Position numbers and translations under genes: made by a program
From: Paracoccaceae bacterium
Lineage (GTDB): Bacteria; Pseudomonadota; Alphaproteobacteria; Rhodobacterales; Rhodobacteraceae
Length of the DNA: 5,438 nt
Assembly: GCA_009922885.1 (NCBI GenBank)
Contig: RFUP01000177.1
Coordinates: forward strand, 1-5,438
Direction: 5' to 3'
Notes under the pieces: generated by a model
The model's input: only the letters and a program-made list of their open reading frames with translations
What the model was told of the DNA's origin: nothing
Databases searched by the model: none
Shown: piece by piece, positions 1 to 5,438 of the stretch
Position numbering within the stretch: the stretch's first letter is position 1
Layout of the letters: each line of letters starts with the position of its first letter

Positions 1-968
1 CCTACGGTGCCCGCGCGGCGTTCGCCTTCATAGGGGTTCGAGGTGTTCATATTGGTTTCGGTCATACCGTAACGTTCGAGGATACGGTGACCTGTGCGCG
101 CTTCGAATTCGACATGGGTTTCGGCCAAGAGCGGGGCGGAACCGGAGATGAAGAGGCGCATATGGGCCGTGAGTTCTTTGGTGAAGCGCGGGTCGGCCAG
201 AAGGCGGGTGTAGAAGGTGGGGACGCCCATCATGCTGGTCGCCTCAGACATCCAGCGGATCATGGCATCCATGTTGAGGCCCGGCAGGAAGATCATCGAA
301 CCGCCAGACAGCAGCATCACGTTCGAGGCAACGAAGAGGCCGTGCGTGTGGAAAATCGGCAGGGCATGTAAGAGGACGTCATTTTCCGAGAAGCGCCATT
401 CGCTGGCGAGTGTCTGGGCGTTCGACAGGAGGTTGCTGTGGCTGAGCATCGCGCCCTTCGAGCGACCGGTTGTGCCGGAAGTGTAGAGGAAGGCGGCGAG
501 GTCTGAGCCTGAGCGCGATACGGCAGTGAAGGCTGAGGATTGCGACGCGCAGAGCTCTGCGAAGCTGCCGGTTTCATCTTCGTTGAGCGTGAGCAGCTTG
601 GCACCGTGGCGTTCGGCGACGGGAGCGAGGCTTTCGGCTTTAGTTGCGTCGCAGAGCAAGACGCGGGGGGTGGCGTTGCCGACGAAGTAGTCGATCTCAT
701 CAGCGGTGTAAGCAGTGTTCAAGGGTAGAAAAATCGCGCCAGCGGCGACGGCGGCACCGTAAACTGCAAGGGCCATCGGGCTTTTGCCGATCTGGACGGC
801 AACGCGGTCTCCGGGTTGGACGCCTGACGCGACAAGCGCGTTTGCAGCTTGGTGAACCAATGCAAGGAAGGCCGAGCCAGACAAGCGGGCCCCGTCTGGG
901 CGGATCAGGAAATCGGTGGGCCGACCCGCGAGAGGGGCGAAAAGGGCATCAAAAAGGACATTCGTCAT
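1..968 (-). CDS. matB: Malonyl-CoA synthetase MatB (3' part cut off by the window edge)
   Basis: Acyl-activating (ANL superfamily) enzyme that joins malonate to CoA with ATP in the cytoplasm, giving malonyl-CoA, AMP and pyrophosphate. About 322 residues can be read from the ATG; family members have roughly 500, so the C-terminal subdomain with the late catalytic lysine lies outside. The start MTNVLFDALFAP is typical of the family. The phosphate-binding loop YTSGTTGRSKG sits at residues 162-172, followed by an IFHTHGLF segment. The adenylate motif YGMTETNMN is at about 300-308 and runs into SNPYEGERRAGTV at the edge, wording characteristic of malonyl-CoA synthetases rather than general acyl-CoA ligases. 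An AGGGA ribosome site lies 9 bases before the ATG. The gene is last of the visible operon genes, 16 bases after matA, whose product would consume its product. The frame is open throughout the visible part. The malonate assignment is supported by both motif and context. Confidence 0.95.
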   Translation of the reverse strand, partial: MTNVLFDALFAPLAGRPTDFLIRPDGARLSGSAFLALVHQAANALVASGVQPGDRVAVQIGKSPMALAVYGAAVAAGAIFLPLNTAYTADEIDYFVGNATPRVLLCDATKAESLAPVAERHGAKLLTLNEDETGSFAELCASQSSAFTAVSRSGSDLAAFLYTSGTTGRSKGAMLSHSNLLSNAQTLASEWRFSENDVLLHALPIFHTHGLFVASNVMLLSGGSMIFLPGLNMDAMIRWMSEATSMMGVPTFYTRLLADPRFTKELTAHMRLFISGSAPLLAETHVEFEARTGHRILERYGMTETNMNTSNPYEGERRAGTV

Positions 969-984
969 GGCTGTATTTCCCTGA

Positions 985-2151
985 TCATTTGCCACGCGGC
1001 TCTTTGGCGAGCGCTTGTACGGATTTGGAGGCAGCGACGTTCCGGGAGCGGGCGTAGGCCTCGTGGTTGGTTTCGACGCGGGCAATTTCGTAGAGGTAAT
1101 TCACCATTGCCCCGCAGGACTGTTTCATCCCTTTCGGTGACAAATCCGCGCCTGCATGCGCCGCGAGTTTACGGAGTTTTTCGGGGTCGGGCGTTTCGGT
1201 GCCGAGAAGGCTCGTGGCGCCTTCTTGCTCTTTCAGCCAGTCGGACAAGCCGGGGATTGGCGAGAGCGTGACAAATCGGCTGAGGCCGGGAACATCGCGG
1301 GCCAGAACTTCGACCACTTGTTTGATGAGGGAGTTGCCGAAGGAGATGCCGCGGAGGCCGGATTGGCAGTTGGAAATTGAATAGAAGACAGCCGTATCGG
1401 CATTCTGGGGGGGGAGTGGGCTACGGTCTTGCGTGAGGATGGGGCCGATGGCTCCTGGCACGCCTTGTGTGAGAGCGACCTCGACGAAAATCAGCGGATC
1501 ATCCGGCATTGCGGGGTGGAAGAAGGCGAAGAGGCGGCGATCTGGCGGTTCGAGCCGGAGGCGAAGGTCGGCCCAGCTGTGGATTTCGTGAACGGCTTCG
1601 TATTGGATGATCTTTTCGAGGATATTCGCAGGGCTTTCCCAAGTGATCCGGCGCAGAACCAGAAAGCCGCGGTTGAACCAGCTTGCGAAGAGGTGGCGGA
1701 AGTCGAGGTCGACGCGTTCGAGTGACGGGTTGGCTTTGGCGGCTCGCATCAGATCGACGCGCATTGACACAAGGGCCGCAGTGCCGCCCGGTGCTTGGTT
1801 CAAGCGGCGCAGAAGTTCCTGCCGGGGGGGCTCTGAGACCACGAGCAGTGCTTCTAGATTGGAGGCGTCCGGGTTCTCTGCATAAACGCGTGCGGCTTCC
1901 GCGACTTTTTCCGGATCCACGTCCATCTCTTCCGCGAGGAAGGTAAAGAAGCTGATCCGCTCTTCCGTCGACCCTGCCTGATAGCGCGCCAAGACTTGCT
2001 GGGCGAGTTTCATACCCGAGACCTCGCCGCGCCCCGAGAGAAGCGCGTGGCACATCTCCGGGAGGGGTTCGGTGCTCCCCGAGACGGCGCGGTCGAGGCG
2101 GCGTTCGAAGAGTGTGGTCAGGAGATCGCCTAGGGCCCAGCCAAGCGTCAT
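985..2151 (-). CDS. matA: Malonyl-CoA decarboxylase MatA, lacking the usual catalytic-histidine segment
   Basis: Family member of malonyl-CoA decarboxylase, which converts malonyl-CoA to acetyl-CoA and CO2. The protein has 388 residues. The N-terminal helical part (about 1-140) includes CHALLSGRGEVSG. The catalytic, GNAT-like part includes RRITWESPANILEKIIQYEAVH (in pieces from about 167), RRLFAFFHP, FYSISNCQSGLRG at 256-268 and LSPIPG at 296-301. Ser297 corresponds to human Ser329. The end, SPKGMKQSCGAMVNYLYE, about 338-355, is also conserved. Between about residues 330 and 336 the block that normally holds F-H-L-x-N-G-A, with the catalytic His (human His423), is missing without a frame change. 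The start is fixed by an ATGA overlap with the matM stop, which suggests coupled translation; a GGGA lies 8 bases upstream. Family identity is secure. Whether the enzyme is active is uncertain. His332, next to the gap, could be a substitute, but that is speculation. Confidence 0.93.
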   Translation of the reverse strand: MTLGWALGDLLTTLFERRLDRAVSGSTEPLPEMCHALLSGRGEVSGMKLAQQVLARYQAGSTEERISFFTFLAEEMDVDPEKVAEAARVYAENPDASNLEALLVVSEPPRQELLRRLNQAPGGTAALVSMRVDLMRAAKANPSLERVDLDFRHLFASWFNRGFLVLRRITWESPANILEKIIQYEAVHEIHSWADLRLRLEPPDRRLFAFFHPAMPDDPLIFVEVALTQGVPGAIGPILTQDRSPLPPQNADTAVFYSISNCQSGLRGISFGNSLIKQVVEVLARDVPGLSRFVTLSPIPGLSDWLKEQEGATSLLGTETPDPEKLRKLAAHAGADLSPKGMKQSCGAMVNYLYEIARVETNHEAYARSRNVAASKSVQALAKEPRGK

Positions 2152-3464
2152 TGAACGGGTCCCATGACAAGATCTGGGAGGATGGTTGCGATGGAAGGGA
2201 AGAAGCAGAGGATGATGATGGCCAGCACCATGCAGCCCACATAGGGCAAGGAACCTTTCAGAATCGTTTTCAGTGGGATGTCAGGCGCGATGGAGTTGAT
2301 CACGTAGAGGTTCAGGCCCACGGGTGGAGAAATCAGGCCGATTTCCATATTGATGGTGAGCACGACAGCAAACCAATAGGGGTCGAACTGGGCGGCGATG
2401 ATGATGGGCATCAGGATCGGTGCTGCCATCAGGATCACGGCAACAGGCGGGAGGAAGAAGCCCGCGACCAAGAGGAATACGTTGATCGCCCCCATGAGCA
2501 CCCAGCGGTTCACATCAAGCTCGCTGATCCATTGTGCGATGGACTGCGTGATGAAGAGCGAAGAGAGCATGTAGGAGAAGACGCCAGCGGCCGCGATGAT
2601 GAAGAGGATCATCACGGATTCGCGCGTGCTGTCCGAGAGGATCGTCCAGAGTTTGCGGGGCGACCACAAGCGGTAGATCACCATGGCAATCACGAGGCAA
2701 AGAAGCGCGCCGACGGCAGCGGTTTCCGAGGGCGTCGCTATGCCGCCATACATGGCGTAGAGGACGCCGAAGATAATGATGATGAACGGGATAACGCGGG
2801 GCAGGATCTCGAGGCGTTCTTTCAGTGTGTACGAGCGCTGGGCGAGAACCTGCGCCGAGCCGTTGCGCCAAGTGTCATAGATCGACCAAGCCATGAAGAG
2901 GCCGACGAGCATGATGCCCGGAACGACGCCCGCGAGGAAGAGGCGGCCAATCGAAGTTTCAGTGGCGATGCCGTAGACGATCATAGTCACGGATGGAGGT
3001 ATCAGGATGCCGAGCGTGCCACCTGCGGCGATGGAGCCGGAGGCGACTGCATCAGGATATCCGCGTTTGCGCATTTCCGGGATGCCCATCTTGCCGATGG
3101 CGGCGCAGGTTGCCGGGCTGGAGCCGGACATGGCCGAGAAGAGCGCGCAGGCGCCCAAGTTGGACATGACGAGGCCGCCGGGGACGCGTGTGAGCCAGCG
3201 TTCGAGCGCCTCGTAAAGGTCTGCTCCCGCACGGGTCGAGGAGATCGCGGCTCCCATGATGATGAACATTGGGATCGACAGAAGAGCGAAGGAATTGAGT
3301 TTGCCAAAGAAGATCTCGGGCATCAGTTCGAGTGATCGCATTCCGTCGAACACGAGCAGGAAGCCTGCCGAGACGATCAGAAGGCCAGAGGCGACGGAGA
3401 CGCCCGAGAAGAGAACGATGATGGTGATGAGAGCGACGAGGAGGCCTAGGCTTAGCGGATCCAT
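2148..3464 (-). CDS. matM: TRAP transporter large membrane subunit (DctM type), malonate MatM
   Basis: Large transmembrane subunit of a tripartite ATP-independent periplasmic transporter; in this family it forms the ion-driven translocation path in the inner membrane. From this start it has 438 residues, nearly all in hydrophobic segments (about 11-13 can be drawn), as expected for DctM proteins. Family hallmarks are seen: FSAMSGSSPATCAAIG at about 109-124, GTLGILIPPSVTMIVYG at 149-165, GGIATPSETAAVGA at 240-253 and EIGLISPPVGLNLYV at 374-388. A longer reading from 3503 exists, but it would overlap matQ by 38 bases and add a polar, unconserved N-terminus. The chosen ATG begins directly with the first membrane helix (MDPLSLGLLVALITIIVLF) and has GGAGG 9 bases upstream. 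It follows the matQ stop by one base and overlaps matA by four, so it is part of a tightly packed operon. Malonate as substrate is inferred from the neighbours. Confidence 0.93.
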   Translation of the reverse strand: MDPLSLGLLVALITIIVLFSGVSVASGLLIVSAGFLLVFDGMRSLELMPEIFFGKLNSFALLSIPMFIIMGAAISSTRAGADLYEALERWLTRVPGGLVMSNLGACALFSAMSGSSPATCAAIGKMGIPEMRKRGYPDAVASGSIAAGGTLGILIPPSVTMIVYGIATETSIGRLFLAGVVPGIMLVGLFMAWSIYDTWRNGSAQVLAQRSYTLKERLEILPRVIPFIIIIFGVLYAMYGGIATPSETAAVGALLCLVIAMVIYRLWSPRKLWTILSDSTRESVMILFIIAAAGVFSYMLSSLFITQSIAQWISELDVNRWVLMGAINVFLLVAGFFLPPVAVILMAAPILMPIIIAAQFDPYWFAVVLTINMEIGLISPPVGLNLYVINSIAPDIPLKTILKGSLPYVGCMVLAIIILCFFPSIATILPDLVMGPVQ

Positions 3465-3465
3465 A

Positions 3466-4014
3466 TCAGTTTTCCTCCAGTCCGAAGGGCTTGTCGATGC
3501 CAAACACGACGGCCATCAGGTCGGCCGAGAGTTGGAGCAGGTAGAGGCCGAAACCCAAAGGCATGGCGAGGTAGGGGATCCAGAGCCGGACAGCCCAGAC
3601 CGTTTCCGATTTCCAGCCGCGCTTCCAAGCGAAGTGCCACATTTCGTAGGCGTAGAAGGTCATTACGCCGATGACGGCGATGGTTGTGGCAAGCACAAGA
3701 ATGGCGAGCCCTTTGCGGATGTTGCCACGTGCCCAGATCGGCAGAAGGTCGACGTTCACATGGCCCCGCAGAAGCTGGACGTATGGAAGGCCGAGAAGCG
3801 TGGCGCTGATCATGAGGTAGATCACGGCCTCGGTTTGCCAGATCGTCGATTCACCCAGAACGAAGCGGATGAAGATCATCTGGCAGGTGATGAGGACCGA
3901 GGCGAGGATCATCAGGGCGGCAGTCCATCCGCATACTGTGGAAAGTGCGGCGATGGCTCGGAGAATCGGGTTTTTGCCAGTGCGCGCAGCAGAGGCAGAA
4001 GATTGGGTGGCCAT
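3466..4014 (-). CDS. matQ: TRAP transporter small membrane subunit (DctQ type), malonate MatQ
   Basis: Small membrane subunit of the TRAP transporter, partner of MatM; it supports assembly and docking of the periplasmic binding protein. It has 182 residues with four hydrophobic helices at about 22-48, 57-80, 102-124 and 143-171, the usual DctQ layout. The family signature is present around residues 50-91: IRFVLGESTIWQTEAV, then LLGLPYVQLLRGHVNVDLLP. An unconserved polar stretch of about 15 residues precedes the first helix. The ATG has GGAG 7 bases upstream. The gene follows matP after a 91-base gap containing a hairpin and ends one base before matM. The substrate is assigned only from the adjacent malonyl-CoA genes, in the same order as matPQMAB of Sinorhizobium meliloti. 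Confidence 0.92.
   Translation of the reverse strand: MATQSSASAARTGKNPILRAIAALSTVCGWTAALMILASVLITCQMIFIRFVLGESTIWQTEAVIYLMISATLLGLPYVQLLRGHVNVDLLPIWARGNIRKGLAILVLATTIAVIGVMTFYAYEMWHFAWKRGWKSETVWAVRLWIPYLAMPLGFGLYLLQLSADLMAVVFGIDKPFGLEEN
3474..3478 (-). promoter_or_regulatory. Ribosome binding site of matM
   Basis: GGAGG on the minus strand inside the last codons of matQ, 9 bases before the ATG at 3464. It decides the matM start in favour of the short form that begins with the first membrane helix. Confidence 0.85.
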
Positions 4015-4063
4015 AATGAGGCTCCACTACGTCTAGGACCGAATTTGGGCGTATGGAAAAGGA

Positions 4064-4097
4064 TAGGGCCGGGACACCCCTCGTGATCCCGGCCCTA
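4064..4097 (-). terminator. Hairpin between matP and matQ (partial terminator or mRNA stabiliser)
   Basis: Two perfect 11-base arms, TAGGGCCGGGA at 4064-4074 and TCCCGGCCCTA at 4087-4097, enclose a 12-base loop. The stem is GC-rich and starts 8 bases after the matP stop codon. On the minus strand the downstream side reads TCCTTTTCC, only weakly T-rich, so full termination is doubtful. Such hairpins between a binding-protein gene and its membrane-subunit genes commonly let the binding protein be made in excess, by partial termination or by protecting the upstream mRNA end. Which of the two applies here is inference. Confidence 0.7.
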
Positions 4098-4105
4098 CGG
4101 GTGGA

Positions 4106-5089
4106 TTACTCCACCGCAAGCGCCATATCGAGCAGGGCTTGCCCGTTCGGGACTTCGTCAGTGAACGCTTTGTAGGCGCTGTCTTTTGCGACGGCGAGCC
4201 AAGCGTTGAAGTCATCTTGGGACATGTTGGCGATGGTTACGCCGGCGGCCTTGAACACTTCGACCGAAGCTGCGTCTTCCGATTTGGCCTGTTCGAGATA
4301 CCAGGCTTGCGCCTTTTCGGCGGCTGCGGTGAGCGCGGCTTGCTGTTCGGCAGAGAGCCCTTCGAAGGTGGATTTGGTCATCATCACGGGCTGATACATG
4401 AACCACAGGGCCACATCGCCAGCCGGGGTGTAGCACTTCACCTGCTCTTGCAGGCGGAAGGACGCAAAGGACGAAGACGAGGTGTTCACAGCCTGCAGAA
4501 CGCCGGTTTGCATCGCGTTGTAGACTTCCGAGGAGGCCATCGAAGAGATGGATGCGCCTGCTGCTGCGAGCATTTGCTCGAAGGACTTGCCTGCCGCGCG
4601 GGTGGTGAGGCCTTTCACGTGCTCGGGGCGGGTGATGCATTCGCCAGTCGAGGCAAAACCACCTGCGAGATAGCCATGCACGAGGACCATGATATCGTCT
4701 TCAGCCATGATCTTTTCGATCTCGGCCATAAAGGGGGACTCGTTCAGGCGCGCGGCGTGGTCGTGGTTCTTCACGAGGCCCGGCATCAGGGTGAGGTTAT
4801 ATTCAGGGCGCTGGCCACCAGAGTAGGACAGCGGGTAGACGATCATGTCCACTTGCCCGCGCGAAAGCGGGTTGTATTGCTCGCGGGCTTTGAAGAGCGA
4901 CTGCGAGGGGAAAATCTTGATTTCGAGATCGACGTTCGCCGCAGCAACATCGTTTGCGATCATCTCGGCGACCTTGTGGCGCACGTCACCAGTTGACCAC
5001 TGGTGCGAAAGCCGAAGTTCTTTTGCCTCGGCTGCACCGAACCCGAATACAGCCAGAGCGGTTGCGGCTGCGAATGCCTTAAAGCTCAT
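4106..5089 (-). CDS. matP: TRAP transporter periplasmic substrate-binding protein (DctP type), malonate MatP
   Basis: Extracytoplasmic solute receptor that binds the carboxylate in the periplasm and passes it to MatQ/MatM. It has 327 residues from the chosen ATG, normal for DctP proteins. A signal peptide covers about residues 1-22, with likely cleavage after AEA before KELRLSHQW. Family features follow: the KIFPSQSLFKAREQY region near 58-72, KGLTTRAAGKSFEQM at 159-173 with Arg164 at the place of the conserved carboxylate-binding arginine, and SSEVYNAMQTGVLQAV at 186-201, the counterpart of the usual E-x-Y-x-A-L-Q-x-G-x-x-D-G. The mature part has two cysteines (151 and 219). An upstream in-frame start at 5131 was rejected because GGGAGG stands 7 bases before this ATG and the signal peptide begins here. 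It is the first gene of the operon, transcribed away from matR. Malonate specificity is inferred from context. Confidence 0.94.
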   Translation of the reverse strand: MSFKAFAAATALAVFGFGAAEAKELRLSHQWSTGDVRHKVAEMIANDVAAANVDLEIKIFPSQSLFKAREQYNPLSRGQVDMIVYPLSYSGGQRPEYNLTLMPGLVKNHDHAARLNESPFMAEIEKIMAEDDIMVLVHGYLAGGFASTGECITRPEHVKGLTTRAAGKSFEQMLAAAGASISSMASSEVYNAMQTGVLQAVNTSSSSFASFRLQEQVKCYTPAGDVALWFMYQPVMMTKSTFEGLSAEQQAALTAAAEKAQAWYLEQAKSEDAASVEVFKAAGVTIANMSQDDFNAWLAVAKDSAYKAFTDEVPNGQALLDMALAVE

Positions 5090-5096
5090 TTTTGTT

Positions 5097-5102
5097 CCTC
5101 CC
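5097..5102 (-). promoter_or_regulatory. Ribosome binding site of matP
   Basis: GGGAGG on the minus strand, 7 bases before the ATG at 5089. It fixes this start over the longer reading from 5131; another in-frame ATG at 5104 lies on top of this site and so is unlikely to be used. Confidence 0.85.
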
Positions 5103-5138
5103 ATTGGAATAATGCGGTCTCCCCGCCGCAATGCCGAG

Positions 5139-5167
5139 ACTGTGGGAGGGTGGGAATGCTATGTCAA
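5139..5167 (-). promoter_or_regulatory. Candidate promoter of the matPQMAB operon
   Basis: The minus strand has a consensus -35 hexamer TTGACA at 5167-5162. After 17 bases comes CACAGT at 5144-5139, a poor -10 with three of six matches to TATAAT. Transcription would begin near 5132 and give a leader of roughly 40 bases. The operator would then be centred about 45 bases upstream of the start. The -35 box is convincing; the -10 and start point are guesses. Confidence 0.45.
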
Positions 5168-5170
5168 TGA

Positions 5171-5184
5171 TTTTGTATACAAGA
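5171..5184. promoter_or_regulatory. Probable MatR (GntR/FadR) operator
   Basis: A perfect 10-base palindrome TTGTATACAA occupies 5173-5182. It fits the general GntR operator form yGTM-KACr. Read on the minus strand over 5184-5171 it is TCTTGTATACAAAA. From memory, the MatR site described in Rhizobium leguminosarum bv. trifolii is TCTTGTA/TACACGA, which would agree at 12 of 14 places. It lies four bases upstream of the -35 box of matP and could also touch the matR promoter. Binding is inferred. Confidence 0.75.
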
Positions 5185-5225
5185 ATGAAGTTGCTAGACA
5201 CAAAGCCTTGGATTAACGTCAAAAC

Positions 5226-5438
5226 ATGTCAGAACGCATGGCCGATAAAATCAGAGCGAAACTGGAGGAGATGATCGTCACGGGCGAATTCTCCGACAGG
5301 GAGCGACTCGATGAAATCCGCCTCGCGGATAGCTTCGACGTGTCGCGTACGCCATTGCGCGAAGCGTTCCAGCAGTTGGCGGCGTCAGGATTACTCGTGC
5401 TTGAAGCGCGCCGTGGTGCCTTTGTGCGGCAGCCTGCG
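5226..5438 (+). CDS. matR: GntR family (FadR-type) transcriptional regulator MatR, N-terminal part only
   Basis: DNA-binding regulator, cut by the right edge after 71 codons. The visible part is a complete GntR winged helix-turn-helix. It has a first helix with KIRAKLEEMIVTGEF (about 8-22), then RLDEIRLADSFDVSRTPLREAFQQLAASGLL, split between the second helix and the recognition helix (SRTPLREA, about 44-51), and the wing ending in EARRGAFVRQP. The RLDE and VSRTPxREAxQQL wording is that of FadR/FCD-type members, whose C-terminal domain binds small carboxylates; that domain is outside the window. The start is uncertain: ATG at 5226 or ATG at 5238. Neither has a good ribosome site; only a weak TGGA lies 13 bases before 5226. 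Its divergent position beside matP and the palindrome between them make it the likely operon regulator, hence the name MatR by context. Confidence 0.88.
   Translation, partial: MSERMADKIRAKLEEMIVTGEFSDRERLDEIRLADSFDVSRTPLREAFQQLAASGLLVLEARRGAFVRQPA

Noticed and set aside
1499..2242. Minus-strand open frame across the matM/matA junction in another frame
   Set aside because: It is rich in Arg, Pro and Ser, has no motif, and overlaps two genes with strong family signatures in different frames.
2112..3335. Long plus-strand open frame (about 407 codons) opposite matM
   Set aside because: It is antisense to the clearly conserved matM. Its composition (many His, Asp, Glu and Arg, no domain) is what the reverse of membrane-protein codons gives in GC-rich DNA.
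3465..3503. Extended matM N-terminus starting at 3503
   Set aside because: The extra 13 residues are polar, overlap matQ and precede a good ribosome site serving the ATG at 3464.
3256..4996. Two further plus-strand open frames (3256-4086 and 4139-4996) opposite matQ and matP
   Set aside because: They are shadows of conserved minus-strand genes, with no recognisable motifs and no ribosome sites consistent with independent genes.
5113..5130. Small inverted repeat TGCGG/CCGCA in the matP leader
   Set aside because: Only five base pairs with an eight-base loop; such stems are expected by chance in GC-rich DNA.
5090..5131. Extended matP N-terminus starting at 5131
   Set aside because: It would place charged residues before a standard signal peptide and ignores the GGGAGG site ahead of 5089.
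5173..5218. Possible matR promoter hexamers (TTGTAT with TAGACA, or TTGCTA with TTAACG)
   Set aside because: All are poor matches and mutually exclusive, so no single site can be supported.
1..5438. Mobile elements, CRISPR arrays, tRNA or other RNA genes
   Set aside because: No terminal repeats, transposase motifs, regularly spaced repeats or tRNA-like folds were seen; nearly all of the window is explained by coding sequence.

Overview
The window holds most of a malonate uptake and catabolism locus. Five genes lie on the minus strand and are read in the order matP, matQ, matM, matA, matB. They encode a TRAP transporter (periplasmic binding protein, small and large membrane subunits), malonyl-CoA decarboxylase and malonyl-CoA synthetase. 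A divergent GntR/FadR-type regulator gene, here called matR, starts near the right edge on the plus strand. The order matches the matPQMAB operon known from Sinorhizobium meliloti. The high GC content, strong GGAGG-type ribosome sites and the style of the proteins suggest an alphaproteobacterium, most likely a Rhodobacteraceae/Roseobacter-type organism; the genus cannot be told from the sequence.

Layout from right to left, in the direction of operon transcription: matR (5226 to the right edge, incomplete); a 136-base divergent control region with a perfect palindrome TTGTATACAA and a consensus -35 box TTGACA facing matP; matP (5089-4106); a 91-base gap with a strong hairpin; matQ (4014-3466); matM, starting one base after the matQ stop (3464-2148); matA, overlapping matM by ATGA (2151-985); 16 bases; and matB (968 to the left edge, about 322 residues visible). 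Almost every base outside the two intergenic regions is coding.

Inferred working: MatP binds malonate in the periplasm and MatQ/MatM bring it in using an ion gradient. MatB activates it with ATP and CoA to malonyl-CoA, and MatA decarboxylates that to acetyl-CoA and CO2. MatR probably controls the operon through the palindrome just upstream of the -35 box.

The main oddity is in MatA. The open reading frame is intact and keeps the LSPIPG serine motif. However, a block of some tens of residues that in the family carries the catalytic histidine (F-H-L-x-N-G-A) is absent, apparently through an in-frame deletion. Otherwise this is a recognisable system, and I found no evidence of a wholly new one.
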